From assembly GCF_012926505.1 (NCBI RefSeq), contig NZ_JABBNT010000001.1:744001-808000 (forward strand): a stretch of 64,000 nucleotides of DNA, written 5' to 3'. The notes under the pieces were generated by a model, which worked only from the letters and a program-made list of their open reading frames with translations, made no database searches and had not been told where the DNA came from. The position numbers and the translations under genes were made by a program. This document shows, piece by piece, positions 17,201 to 25,034 of this stretch (position 1 is the stretch's first letter; each line of letters begins with the position of its first letter). Origin of the DNA: Pacificispira spongiicola. GTDB lineage: Bacteria > Pseudomonadota > Alphaproteobacteria > UBA8366 > Aestuariispiraceae.

Positions 17201-19850
17201 AATCGAAGCTACCGGAATAGTTCGGCCCCGGACGGACCCTGATCCCGTCCAGGTCGGCAAGGGTCAGGTTGGAGGAGTCCAGTTCGTTCCCGGCACTGTC
17301 CAGCAGCACCGCATCTTCCGGCAGGCCGCCGATGGAAATCGTTACGTCTTCCGACTCGTCCAACTGGGTCACATCGATGGACAGCGGGATTGTGCCGTCT
17401 TCCAGGCCCGACGCATCCGTCAGTGTGACATCCGCGCCGTCGGCAACAGCCGCGACAACAACCTCGGTTTCGGGGGCCTCGCCACCGCCGGAAGTGCCCA
17501 GCAGTTCGTTCTCCACCGATACAGACGCCGTGACCGACAAAGTGCCGGAATAGTTTTCGGGTAGGGTCACGGTCAGGTTGGCAAGGTCTTCTTCCGTCAC
17601 CTGACCTTCGCCATCACCGATTTCCAGTGTGATCACGGATCCACCGTCATAGGTCGCGCCATTCGGCAGCGTCAGCACGGCGCCTTCCGGGATACCGTCC
17701 AGAGTGACGGTCAGGGACGACAGAAACGGGCTGTCCGCGTCGCCGTCCAGGCTGACATTCAAGTTGACGGGTTCGTCCTCAACCGCCTCGCCCCAGGTGA
17801 CGGACGGCAGGATCGCATCCAGATCGGGGAATGCACCGTCGAATTCGACACTTTCAACACCGGAGATTTCGAGACCCAGCGCGGTGAAAGTCTGCGTGCC
17901 TTGCGGATTTTCTTCGATGAACGCCTTAAGGGCGAATAGATCCTGCACGAATGCCGGATCGGCGGCCATGTCCGCATCGAAAGTCACGATGACAGTGTCA
18001 TTGCCCTCTCCGCCGCGCACAATGTCCACGGTGCGGTTGATCGCCGCCAGGGCTTCGTCGGACGCGGCTTCAATCTCGTCAGCCGTTAATTCGACGGGTT
18101 CAACCTCGCCGCCGGTCAACGAGACGGTGATCGTATCGTCACCGGCACCGCCGTCCAACAGATCATTGCCGGTTCCGCCGTCGAGCGTATCGTTCCCGGC
18201 CCCGCCGTAGATGTCGTCGTTCCGGTTGCTGCCGGTCAGCGTGTCGTCGCCGCCTTCGCCTTCGATGACCAAGCGCTTGCCGACGTTTTCGCCGGTCACG
18301 ACGTCATCACCTTCGCCCGCATGGATATAAACGGTGCTTTGCGCGATGTCGGTATTCGACAGATCGCCGATCGTCACCTGATCCGGGCTGGCCCCAAGGT
18401 CGAGCGACAGTTCTTCGACACCGTTCATATTGAACGTGGAGGAACCGTCGGTCGCTTCACCGGTAATCGACACCGTGGTGCCGCTTTGCGTCACGCCCCA
18501 GGACGTGCCGCCGACGCTGTCGGGGACCGAAATCGTGAAATGATCGCTGAGACCGGACCCGCCTTGAATGTTGACGGAGAGACCAGACGAATAGGTATAG
18601 GGATCGGACCGGCCGCTGATGGAGAGATTCGTAATCGGACCCGATGTATCGGGACCGGTCGTGTTTCCGAGATCGTTACCGTTGTTGGAGTTCAGCAACT
18701 CCGCCAAACCGCTGGAACCGTCAGCCTGATCGTCGGCCAGACTGCCGGAGGTCAACCCGCCGCCCTGCAGGACGCCGCTCAACAGGCGCAGGAACAGGGC
18801 GCTTTCCGTGAAGCCGCCCAGGACGCCCGCCGGACCGCCCGCGGCGGTTTCCAGGTCGTCCAGTTCCTCGGCTAGTTTTTCGAGGTCTTCGGCGCCGAGG
18901 TCGCTTTCGTCTATCCCGTCATTGCCCCCGCCGTCGTCATCCTCGCGCAGTTGCGGCGTGTTCGGATGATAGTCGATGGCATCGCCATAGGTCCGGGTCT
19001 GCGTGTCCGGGTCCATGATGAAGACCTGACCCGGCGGCGTGTTGAACGAGGAGACCAGCGTCGACTGACCGATGGAGTTCAGCAGGACCTCGCCCGCCGC
19101 GTTCGACACGGACACGGCCCCTTCGAACAGGGTGACCGACGCGTCACCGCGCTCCTGATCGACATTGACAGCATATTTCGTGCCGCGAATCCCGATCGTG
19201 GCGACAGGCGTGCGGACCTGGACGTCTTCGGGATTGTTGTGGCCGATCTGACCGGATGCGAACACGAACGCGCCTTGCACGATGTCGAAAAGCTGCGACC
19301 CGGAACCGGCATTCGCGTCATAGACCATCTCGTCGATGGAAATACGCGCCTCGCCGCCCATGGACATGGTCGAATTGTCGGCAAAGACGATGCCGACCGC
19401 GCCACCGGCGCCTGTTACCAGAACATCGCCTTCATAAATCGGATCGCCCGCGCCCAGTTCGACTTCGACACCGCCGCGCAGCGCGACGACATCGCCCTTC
19501 ATCTGGTCGACATGGCCGGCAGGATCGCCCAAGGCGTCGCTGGTACCGGCCTGCGCCACCTGAAGGTCCGGCACCATCGGCCCGGCGAGTTGAGACACGA
19601 GGTCGCCATTCATCACGGCGCCCGCTTCGGTCTGCAACGCAGGCGGCGCGGAGGTGGGGTCGGCGAAGTAATCGACGACGACGACGGAATCACCGGTCGG
19701 CAGTGTGATCTGAAGATCGGGGCCGAGGCGTGCATAGTCGCCGAGCAGCAAGTCATCGCCACCCGGCACGACGGTCGGCCCCATCGCGTTCAGTTCGACA
19801 AAAGTTTCACCGCTGCCGCTCTCGGCCTGCAAAGCGCTTAGAATATCCAT
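11253..19850 (-). CDS. Giant FecR/RTX repeat adhesin, probable type I secretion substrate
   Basis: A 2865-residue acidic protein. Order: N-terminal region 1-110; FecR domain about 112-260 (GDPIYEGDVLVTGAGGAVGIVFADNS; GIRGTKYAVNV); acidic linker about 300-340; RTX calcium-binding nonapeptides about 512-575; cadherin/Ig-like repeats from about 690 to 1790, the first four exactly 108 residues apart; further RTX blocks about 1817-1845, 1956-1995, 2105-2205 and 2663-2710; acidic C-terminus ending DKDPTVDV. There is no Sec signal, which fits C-terminal type I secretion and calcium-dependent folding outside the cell. No ABC/MFP/TolC secretion genes lie in the window. ATG has AAGGAAG upstream. Adhesion is inferred from architecture. 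Confidence 0.88.
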   Translation of the reverse strand: MDILSALQAESGSGETFVELNAMGPTVVPGGDDLLLGDYARLGPDLQITLPTGDSVVVVDYFADPTSAPPALQTEAGAVMNGDLVSQLAGPMVPDLQVAQAGTSDALGDPAGHVDQMKGDVVALRGGVEVELGAGDPIYEGDVLVTGAGGAVGIVFADNSTMSMGGEARISIDEMVYDANAGSGSQLFDIVQGAFVFASGQIGHNNPEDVQVRTPVATIGIRGTKYAVNVDQERGDASVTLFEGAVSVSNAAGEVLLNSIGQSTLVSSFNTPPGQVFIMDPDTQTRTYGDAIDYHPNTPQLREDDDGGGNDGIDESDLGAEDLEKLAEELDDLETAAGGPAGVLGGFTESALFLRLLSGVLQGGGLTSGSLADDQADGSSGLAELLNSNNGNDLGNTTGPDTSGPITNLSISGRSDPYTYSSGLSVNIQGGSGLSDHFTISVPDSVGGTSWGVTQSGTTVSITGEATDGSSTFNMNGVEELSLDLGASPDQVTIGDLSNTDIAQSTVYIHAGEGDDVVTGENVGKRLVIEGEGGDDTLTGSNRNDDIYGGAGNDTLDGGTGNDLLDGGAGDDTITVSLTGGEVEPVELTADEIEAASDEALAAINRTVDIVRGGEGNDTVIVTFDADMAADPAFVQDLFALKAFIEENPQGTQTFTALGLEISGVESVEFDGAFPDLDAILPSVTWGEAVEDEPVNLNVSLDGDADSPFLSSLTVTLDGIPEGAVLTLPNGATYDGGSVITLEIGDGEGQVTEEDLANLTVTLPENYSGTLSVTASVSVENELLGTSGGGEAPETEVVVAAVADGADVTLTDASGLEDGTIPLSIDVTQLDESEDVTISIGGLPEDAVLLDSAGNELDSSNLTLADLDGIRVRPGPNYSGSFDLTVTVTTTDGDATSTDTQTLTVDVAAIADGADLTVSDATGLEDGEIALSIDVTQLDESEDLTISISGLPEDAVLLDSAGNELDASNLSVADLDGIKVRPGLNYSGSFDLTVSVTTADGDATTTDTQTLTVDVTAVADGAEVAVSDATGLEDQAIPLSIDVTQLDEGQDLTISIDGLPDGATLLDGSGNELDAGNLTLADLDGIQVLPGPNYSGSFDLTVTATTTDGNETVTDSQTLTVDVAGVADGAEIGAANVSGVEDGTIALSIDVTKIDDSETTAISIDGLPEGATLLDSAGNELDPDNLALEDLDGLKVQPAADYAGSFDLTVTVTSTDGESTTTDTQTLTVDIGAVADEAVVTVSDALGVEDGAAIPLSISVGQGDADGSETLTVAIQGFVSGTIFYDADDNLVDPTDVPLSALDGLKVLPPANYAGTMTLTVVATSIDGDSISSVEQELSVDVTGIADAPEITASDLVSEGGVDLALSIDAELTDTDGSETLTVEIAGLPQGFKLTDAEGGEYEGSPAQIPVASLSSLTLVPVAGFEGVVPLTITATATEENGDTNTVTQDISLTFTDVALAPVLSVMNATGDEDGDIALTIGAVAGSEGDTVGVTISGLPDGAELTNAAGETFTGSEISLTPDQLVGLTVKPPANSDANFDLTIVATGTDGAQSAVTSATMTVTVDAVADTPSLTVSAVSGLEDQPIDLNIDAHLTDTDGSETLTVRISGLPDGFTLTDEAGNSYSGSPATIPASSVNTLSLVSPLNYVGAVALTVTAIATEANGGDHALVQKNLSVTIGADVDVPTISVLSEATGNEDQDIALDIAIGNIDPNQDTSVSITGLPEGAVLTNAAGDTFTTDPAVLTLDQLDGLMVTPPAGSSVDFALGVSVTTSQGGESVTTAQSLDVTVRAVVDDFTLTLGDAEVVLGRAESTTETGTNGDDTMIGGAGSDTLIGGDGNDHLIGDGDNLDATVSLDIQATLGDLDGSELLTVTISGLPDGVQIYQGGELLATGGAVTLASDALDEVELVVPPGVGDFDLQVTANVTDFDADGGSDSATTTGIISVSVDDGSGLGSNDVLDGGAGDDILDGGAGADTLIGGTGADTLNGGSGNDSLQVTMDGTVVDNVLNVLTDAGGDVVDGGAGTDTLTLKLTVTDWDLLEGVTKAALQDLVDFVSSGDAATMSREFPALNLTVSGIEALNIVDINGEPVPLEAIMPDPEEGITFTGTNATDIAEGTDYDDVMDGGHGDDTLSGLGGDDTILGGSGQDVLNGGDGNDWIDGGQGDDTITGGAGDDTMFGGQGNDRIYADGGSDTVDGGQGDDRITVTIAPEEEGRELNLDGGGNNDTLLIQLSGDQADLNAVLAEIAAAKTASSADPSGTYEIASLGITFTSFETIDVTVDGEAAEYTPELSLDDAVDVQSAALVDGAAVLDDVEIDDVDGSVMTQATVTIASGYQDGDQLSINTDLLQSLGLTVSATTTAAGFVLTLSGNASIASYETALESVKLSSTDSVAEAGDRVLQVSVTDVDGNVSDLSDVTVSVELPDGPVLQDTSDGARDSAVFVTEASNSGATVSEVSNVSETTTNDLVLTVSKYWSGGSGQFEVLVNGTSIGTFSAPQGGHHHSSFWQQVTIPDVTLPIGSESAIEIRGVTSDSNVAVSRLEYGDTEMYATSHGWELDEPDDNDWDDNCHNDYWDGNYGYMVLDWGDTTVALSTSEDGSVTMLDGWQIDDDGAMRGLQDADLGQRFSQIDMGEGTDWVVGAAGTSDNMEINLTKSIWQDAENVLGGGGDDILVGNGSGNLLAGGDGNDVLVSGGSKDYLVGGSGDDEMHYDIDDIQTAGLAEDHEGYGMLDQAIREAYEANDLDGAEALESLRAGVDGGSGNDTLKLTGGDGGLSNLTGSSLANAASNIEILDVTGVDGPVDMSLSVDDLIQMTDDRDELKILKDGDDTVKVGDTDYGVGEHTISVDGVDFKLVIEDKDPTVDV
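16151..17447 (-). repeat. Four tandem 324-bp in-frame repeats within the adhesin gene
   Basis: Codons 802-1233 form four units of exactly 108 codons, beginning with VADGADV-type segments at residues 802, 910, 1018 and 1126. Shared strings include LSIDVTQLDE, ISIDGLP/ISGLPEDAVLLDSAGNELD and NYSGSFDLTV. Later units starting near 1234, 1345, 1458, 1568 and 1683 are more diverged and 110-115 residues apart. The likeness of the first units suggests recent duplication. Confidence 0.88.
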
Positions 19851-20219
19851 CGCACGACTTCCTTATCCCGGTCGATGCCGTCACAGGCACTCCCGGTCTT
19901 CGCGCCCCTAGCCCGATGCGTGTCTTCTGACCGCCACGGTTCCCAATTTGCACGAGGTCCGTTCCTGCCGTCGGTTTCCGTTTCGCGGTGACCTGCGTCA
20001 CGCTGTCGCGAACTTCTCCGATAAGGCGTTTCGCGTCATGACGACGCAACGGTAACGGGCTGCTCTTGCGACACCAATTATCGCGGAGAAACAGGATTTT
20101 TGGCAAGATCACCGCAATAATGCGATTAATCTTTTATCAAATTTTGCAGAAAATTTTATTTTAATTTAAGACAATCGTTGTCAATCGCATACAAACAATG
20201 TTGTCCGCCCGTCCCAAAC
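19851..20219 (-). promoter_or_regulatory. 369-bp intergenic region: adhesin promoter and long leader
   Basis: No coding signal is seen. The part next to msrP is AT-rich. A perfect minus-strand -35 TTGACA lies at 20179-20184, with -10 candidates AAATAA at 20156-20161 (17-bp spacer) or TAAAAT at 20158-20163 (15-bp). The palindrome GACAA-TCG-TTGTC at 20170-20182 overlaps the -35 and could be an operator. If this promoter is used, the adhesin mRNA has a leader of nearly 300 bases. Confidence 0.45.
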
Positions 20220-21209
20220 TCACCGGAACAGGCGGATTCCCTCGGATTCCTGCAGGCCGGAATATAGGCCCGCCACGAATTCGCCATAGCCATTGTATAG
20301 CTGAGTCGGCACCGTGTCACCCGTCGTCAGCAACCGCTCCTGCGCCTGCGACCAGCGCGGATGCGGTACTTCCGGGTTCACATTCGCCCAAAATCCGTAT
20401 TCGCTGTCCTGAAGCTCTTCCCAATAGCCGACGGGCCGTTCGTCCGTGAAGGTGAAACGCACGATCGATTTGATGGATTTGAAACCGTATTTCCACGGCA
20501 AGGCGATTCGCAGCGGCGCGCCGTTCTGTTTCGGCAGCGGCTTACCGAACAGGCCCGTCACCATGAAGCACAGATCGTTCATGCCTTCTTCCATGGTAAC
20601 CCCTTCGGTATAGGGCCAGGGGTACCAGAAGGCGCCCAAATTCGACATGGCCTCCTTATCCGCCAGGGTTTCCATGCGGATGTATTTCGCACCGCTTAAC
20701 GGCTTTGCCAGTGCGATCAACTGGGACATGGGAAAGCCCGACCACGGCACCGTCATGGCCCAGGTTTCGACGCATCGGTGACGATAAACCCGCTCCTCAA
20801 GCTGCACCTTGCTGAGCAGACCGTCGATATCGAGGGTCATTTCCTTTTCGACCAGACCGTCGATCCGGATTTCCCAAGGGCGCAGCTTCATCGCCTGGGC
20901 ATCCTCGTAGATGCCTTTATGCGTGCCGAATTCGTAGAAATTATTGTAGGTGGTCGCGTCCTTTTCGGACGTCAGCGGTCGTTCCGGAACCGTGTATTTC
21001 CCGTTCGCCGAGACCGGGTAAAGATCCGCGCTGGGATCTGTTTCCGCATAAGCTCGCCGGGAAAGCGACATGCCGCCGGACAGGGCAGACCCGGCCAGAA
21101 CCGATCCGACAGCCAGCTTTTTCAGCAGGCTGCGGCGGTTCAAGTACTGACTTTCGCTGATGGCAGCCGATTCAGGCAGTTCCCAGCCGCGCTTCACTTT
21201 GATCAGCAT
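20220..21209 (-). CDS. msrP: Periplasmic methionine-sulfoxide reductase, molybdopterin catalytic subunit
   Basis: Mo-molybdopterin enzyme (YedY family) that repairs oxidised methionines in periplasmic proteins. The twin-arginine signal NRRSLLKKLAVGSVLAG lies near residues 24-40. The Mo-ligating cysteine is C146 in YRHRCVETW, followed by VPWSGFP, LPKQNGAPLRIALPWKYGFKSIKSI and HPRWSQAQER, as in E. coli MsrP. ATG 21209 has AAGGAG upstream and gives 329 residues; a TTG in frame at 21272 is less likely. The usual haem partner MsrQ is not next to it. Confidence 0.95.
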   Translation of the reverse strand: MLIKVKRGWELPESAAISESQYLNRRSLLKKLAVGSVLAGSALSGGMSLSRRAYAETDPSADLYPVSANGKYTVPERPLTSEKDATTYNNFYEFGTHKGIYEDAQAMKLRPWEIRIDGLVEKEMTLDIDGLLSKVQLEERVYRHRCVETWAMTVPWSGFPMSQLIALAKPLSGAKYIRMETLADKEAMSNLGAFWYPWPYTEGVTMEEGMNDLCFMVTGLFGKPLPKQNGAPLRIALPWKYGFKSIKSIVRFTFTDERPVGYWEELQDSEYGFWANVNPEVPHPRWSQAQERLLTTGDTVPTQLYNGYGEFVAGLYSGLQESEGIRLFR

Positions 21210-21277
21210 GTCTTCAAGCTCCTTATCCGAACGATGCGGATATAAGCTTGGAGAATTCCCGTTCCGCGTCAATCGAC

Positions 21278-21295
21278 GGTCACGGGGTCGTGACC
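21278..21295. other. Inverted repeat between dps and msrP
   Basis: GGTCACG-GGGT-CGTGACC is a perfect 7-bp inverted repeat, and a third copy of CGTGACC follows closely. It lies after the dps stop and before the msrP start, so it may be a weak terminator for dps or an operator for msrP. No T run is present. Confidence 0.4.
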
Positions 21296-21334
21296 CATCG
21301 TGACCGCCGACATCGCGACAGGAGAGGCACTCGA

Positions 21335-21805
21335 TTACTCCGCCAACAGGCTCCGCAGCATCCAGGCCGTCTTTTCGTGAATTTGCAGACGTTGGGTCAG
21401 AAGGTCCGCCGTCGGCTCATCGCCGCCCTTTTCGGCCAGCGGGAAAACAGACCGTGCCGTTCTCGCGACCGTTTCGTGGCCACGGACAAGCTGCTCAATC
21501 ATTTCCTTGGCCGGCGGAACGCCTTCTTCTTCCTCGATCTGGCTCAGCTTCGCGAAGGCGCTGTAAGTACCCGGTGCAGTCTCGCCGAGCGCCCGGATGC
21601 GTTCCGCGATTTCGTCCACGGCGGTGGCGAGTTCCGTATACTGACCTTCAAACATCAGGTGCAGCGTGTTGAACATCGGCCCGGTCACGTTCCAATGGAA
21701 GTTGTGGGTCTTCAGATAAAGGGTGTAACTGTCGGCTAGAACGCGGGACAGACCCGCAGCGATGGCTTTGCGGTCATCCTGGGGAATACCGATATCGATT
21801 TCCAT
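21335..21805 (-). CDS. dps: Dps-family ferritin-like DNA-protection protein
   Basis: A 156-residue four-helix protein that stores iron in a dodecamer, consuming H2O2, and in many members coats DNA. The ferroxidase signature is present: [12 protein letters not shown] (H37), LHLMFEGQY (H49, E53) and AVDEIAERI (D64, E68). There is no long basic N-terminal tail, so direct DNA binding is uncertain. A good promoter and an Irr-type palindrome lie upstream (21909-21960), which suggests iron control. Confidence 0.93.
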   Translation of the reverse strand: MEIDIGIPQDDRKAIAAGLSRVLADSYTLYLKTHNFHWNVTGPMFNTLHLMFEGQYTELATAVDEIAERIRALGETAPGTYSAFAKLSQIEEEEGVPPAKEMIEQLVRGHETVARTARSVFPLAEKGGDEPTADLLTQRLQIHEKTAWMLRSLLAE

Positions 21806-21908
21806 GTGTTTGTCCTTTCCGTTCGAAGGTCGCCGGGCATCGGAACGCCGCCCCGGCGAAAGTGTCTTTGAAATAGTCCCGAATTGCAGGACTGATTCAT
21901 CTCAATGC

Positions 21909-21936
21909 GATATATTAGTTTTTATATCATGTTCAA
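21909..21936 (-). promoter_or_regulatory. Probable sigma70 promoter of dps
   Basis: On the minus strand, -35 TTGAAC (21931-21936) and -10 TATATC (21909-21914) are 16 bp apart in an AT-rich stretch, about 100 bases before the dps start codon. Confidence 0.55.
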
Positions 21937-21941
21937 GGAAT

Positions 21942-21960
21942 ATTTAGAATTGATCTAAAT
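21942..21960. promoter_or_regulatory. ICE-like (Irr) iron-control box
   Basis: ATTTAGAATTGATCTAAAT is a perfect palindrome with 7-bp arms around ATTGA. It differs at one core position from the alphaproteobacterial iron control element TTTAGAA-N3-TTCTAAA bound by Irr. It lies just upstream of the dps -35 and touches the yqgE stop codon. Confidence 0.6.
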
Positions 21961-22535
21961 CATGCCCGCCCAGCTTCGGAAGACAAAAGGCTGGGGTCGA
22001 ATCCGATCGTGGCAACCGCGCGATCCCATTTCCGGTCCAATGCCTTGTCGAATAGAAGGTCCGGTTCGGCGGGGACCGTCAGCCAGGCATTTTCCTGGAT
22101 TTCGGCATCGAGTTGCCCCGGCCCCCATCCGGCATAGCCGAGCGCGAGCAGGCTGTCCCGCGGCCCCGTCCCCCCGGCCATGTCGCGCAGGATATCCACG
22201 GTCGCGGTCAATCCGATTCCATTATCCATCAGGACCGTTCCTTCACGGGAATAATCGGCGGAATGCAGCACGAATCCGCGTCCCGATTCCACGGGGCCGC
22301 CGAAATGCACCCGGATTTCCTCGCCGCCGTCCGGACGGCCGATATTCAACTGTTCCAGCAATTCGTCGAAGGTCAGCGAATCCACCAGCCGGTTCACGAC
22401 AAGACCCATCGCCCCTTCCGCATTGTGGACGCACAAATAGATCACCGACCGCTGAAACCGGGGGTCGGTCATACTGGGCATGGCGATCAGAAACTGTCCG
22501 GTCAGGTAGCCCGAATGGGTATGTGTCGTGTCCAA
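21960..22535 (-). CDS. yqgE: YqgE/AlgH family protein (UPF0301)
   Basis: A 191-residue protein with the full UPF0301 pattern: GQFLIAMPSMTDPRFQRSVIYLCVHN, GAMGLVVNRLV, VHFGGPVESGRGFVLHS and ALGYAGWGPGQLDAEIQENAWL. AlgH was linked to alginate regulation in Pseudomonas, but the biochemical role of the family is unknown. It is divergent from the DsbD-like gene and upstream of dps in the same direction; the dps promoter at its 3' end suggests separate control. Confidence 0.94.
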   Translation of the reverse strand: MDTTHTHSGYLTGQFLIAMPSMTDPRFQRSVIYLCVHNAEGAMGLVVNRLVDSLTFDELLEQLNIGRPDGGEEIRVHFGGPVESGRGFVLHSADYSREGTVLMDNGIGLTATVDILRDMAGGTGPRDSLLALGYAGWGPGQLDAEIQENAWLTVPAEPDLLFDKALDRKWDRAVATIGFDPSLLSSEAGRA

Positions 22536-22738
22536 AATCTCTCCTGGCGTCCTGTCGGCGCGCGTCGCGATCGGCTCTCACTTCATAAGTTTAGTGTGCC
22601 CGCGCCGCAGATGGAAGAGCAGAGCTTTTACCCGGCGGGTCATCATGCCGCACGGAGATGTGAGTTTAAGTCGCCGCCCGAACACCCTATATACGGGCCC
22701 GATCCGATAGTTTCCGAAGTGAAAAGAGTGTCCGCCCG

Positions 22739-24919
22739 ATGGCGCGTCTGATTTCCCTCGCACTGGCGCTGATCGTCCCTCTGGGCCTTGTTCTGACGGC
22801 ACCTCCGTCGGCCGGCATCGCCCAGGCGAATAGCGGCGATTGGCAGCAGTCCACCGGCACCGCCGTGCGCTTGATTTCCGCCTCATCCGCCGTCGCATCC
22901 GGCGATGACGGAACCGCCCCGGCGGCCACGGTCGATTTCGGCCTGGAATTCCGGATGGAACCGGGGTGGAAGATTTACTGGCGCACCCCCGGCGACGCGG
23001 GCCTGCCGCCGGAAGCGGATTGGTCGAAATCCGACAACGTGGCCTCCGTCGCCATGCAGTGGCCTGTCCCGGAACGGTTTGAAATCTTTGATATCGGTAC
23101 TTTGGGATATGAAGGCGCCGTTGTCTTTCCGCTGACGGTCGCGCTGAACAATCCCGGCGCGCCGACAACCCTGGCCGGGACGGTGGATTTTCTGATTTGT
23201 TCGGAAATCTGCGTGCCGGGGACCGCCGATATCGATCTGACCCTGCCCGCCGGGCAGGCCGGAGTCAGCCCGGAAGCGCATCTGCTGGACCAGTATCGCG
23301 CCCGCGTCCCGACATCGGACACGATCGGCAGCGACCTTTCCGTCGACCGGGCCGTCGTCACCGCGCTCGCCGATGGCGCCGCGCAAGTCGCGGTCGCCGT
23401 TTCCGCCGAAATGCTTAACAATCCGGACCTCTTCGTCGAAGGTCCCGGCGGTGCCTATTTCGACGTGCCGACGATTTCCCCTTCCGGTGACGGTAAAAGT
23501 GCGATCCTGAGCGTCCATGCGCCCGGCAATCTGACCGCGGAGCGCATCGCGTCGGAAGGAGTCACCGTCACCTTTGTCGACGGCAACCGCGCGATCGAAC
23601 GCTTCCTGCACCCGGAAATCGGCGAATTCCCGATTTCGATGGCCGCCGAACCGATATCCGACGGGCACTCGCTTTGGCTGATCCTGGGGCTGGCGCTGCT
23701 GGGCGGATTGATTCTGAACCTGATGCCCTGCGTCCTGCCCGTCCTGTCGCTGAAGCTTCTGTCCGTGATTTCGAAATCCGGGAAGGACCGCCGTGATGTT
23801 CGGATCGGGTTTCTGGCCAGTTCGGCAGGGATTCTAGCCTCCTTCATGCTGCTCGCCGGGGCGGCGATCGGCCTGAAACTCGCGGGTTTGGGCGTCGGCT
23901 GGGGCATTCAATTTCAACAACCGGTCTTCCTAGCCTTCATGGTCGCGTTGCTGACCCTGTTCGCCAGCAATCTGCTGGGCCTGTTCGAATTCCGGCTACC
24001 CGGTTGGGTCGGTGACCGCGCGGGTCGCGACAGCGCCCATCACGGCCATTTCGGCGATTTCCTGTCCGGCGCCTTCGCCACCTTGCTGGCGACACCGTGC
24101 AGCGCACCCTTCCTGGGGACAGCCGTCGGCTTCGCCCTGGCGTCAGGCCCGCTGGAAATAGCCGCCGTCTTTCTGGCGCTGGGGATCGGTCTGGCCCTTC
24201 CCTATCTGATCGTCGCGGTCTTCCCCGGCCTCGTCCGGCTACTGCCGCGGCCCGGCGCCTGGATGATCCGGCTGCGCTGGATTTTGGCCCTGGCCCTGAT
24301 CGGCACGGCGGTGTGGCTGTTGTCCATTCTGGCGGTCAGCCTGGGCGTCGAAAACGCCGCCGGGATCGGTGCTCTGGCCGCACTGGCCATCGCCGTATTG
24401 GCCTCGCGCAAACTGGACGGATCGCGGATCGGCCGGTTTGCGTGGCCTTTGTCCGCCGCCCTCTCTGCCGTCCTCGTCGTCTCTCCCTTGCTCATGACCC
24501 CGGTGGGACGATCTTCCGACAGTTTGGGAAGCCGGACCGGTGCGGATCAAGTCTGGCAGACCTTCGACCCGGCCCGTATCCCCTCCCTCGTCGCGGATGG
24601 GAAGACCGTCCTGGTCGACGTCACGGCCGATTGGTGCGTCACCTGCCAATGGAACAAAAAAACCGTGCTGGACTCTCAGTCCGTCACACGCTGGCTGTCG
24701 GATCCGTCCGTCGTCGCCATGCGCGCGGACTGGACACGCCCCGACCCCAAGATTTCGGACTTCCTGGCGCGTTACAACAGGTTCGGCATTCCGTTCAATA
24801 TCGTCTATGGCCCCGACGCGCCGCAAGGCGTGACCCTGCCGGAATTACTGAGCGAGGACGCCATGGCGGATGCGATCAAAGCCGCCGATAGCGACACCCG
24901 TTTCGCGGCGCTTCAATAA
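22739..24919 (+). CDS. DsbD/ScsB-like thiol:disulfide interchange protein
   Basis: Moves electrons from cytoplasmic thioredoxin across the inner membrane to periplasmic partners. The 726-residue protein has a signal peptide (1-30), an N-terminal DsbD-like domain with the pair C154/C158 (ICSEIC), an eight-helix membrane core with conserved C331 (LMPCVLPVLSLK) and C454 (ATPCSAPFLG), and a C-terminal thioredoxin domain with DWCVTCQWNKK (C633/C636). The large N-terminal domain is more like ScsB than E. coli DsbD. It probably supplies reductant for cytochrome c maturation or disulfide repair. The ribosome site (AAGAG) is weak. It is followed by a peroxiredoxin. Confidence 0.92.
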   Translation: MARLISLALALIVPLGLVLTAPPSAGIAQANSGDWQQSTGTAVRLISASSAVASGDDGTAPAATVDFGLEFRMEPGWKIYWRTPGDAGLPPEADWSKSDNVASVAMQWPVPERFEIFDIGTLGYEGAVVFPLTVALNNPGAPTTLAGTVDFLICSEICVPGTADIDLTLPAGQAGVSPEAHLLDQYRARVPTSDTIGSDLSVDRAVVTALADGAAQVAVAVSAEMLNNPDLFVEGPGGAYFDVPTISPSGDGKSAILSVHAPGNLTAERIASEGVTVTFVDGNRAIERFLHPEIGEFPISMAAEPISDGHSLWLILGLALLGGLILNLMPCVLPVLSLKLLSVISKSGKDRRDVRIGFLASSAGILASFMLLAGAAIGLKLAGLGVGWGIQFQQPVFLAFMVALLTLFASNLLGLFEFRLPGWVGDRAGRDSAHHGHFGDFLSGAFATLLATPCSAPFLGTAVGFALASGPLEIAAVFLALGIGLALPYLIVAVFPGLVRLLPRPGAWMIRLRWILALALIGTAVWLLSILAVSLGVENAAGIGALAALAIAVLASRKLDGSRIGRFAWPLSAALSAVLVVSPLLMTPVGRSSDSLGSRTGADQVWQTFDPARIPSLVADGKTVLVDVTADWCVTCQWNKKTVLDSQSVTRWLSDPSVVAMRADWTRPDPKISDFLARYNRFGIPFNIVYGPDAPQGVTLPELLSEDAMADAIKAADSDTRFAALQ

Positions 24920-25034
24920 CCGCGCTGGACAAAGTACGATTTGAGCTTAAATCCGACGGGAGGGTCCGGTCGGTCTATCCGGTCGACTTGGCACGCCCCC
25001 AACTAACCCGAACGATATGGGATGGAGAAAGAAG

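Noticed and set aside
16151-17447. CRISPR-like regular repeats
   Set aside because: The period is 324 bp, in frame, and part of one protein; no short repeat/spacer pattern.
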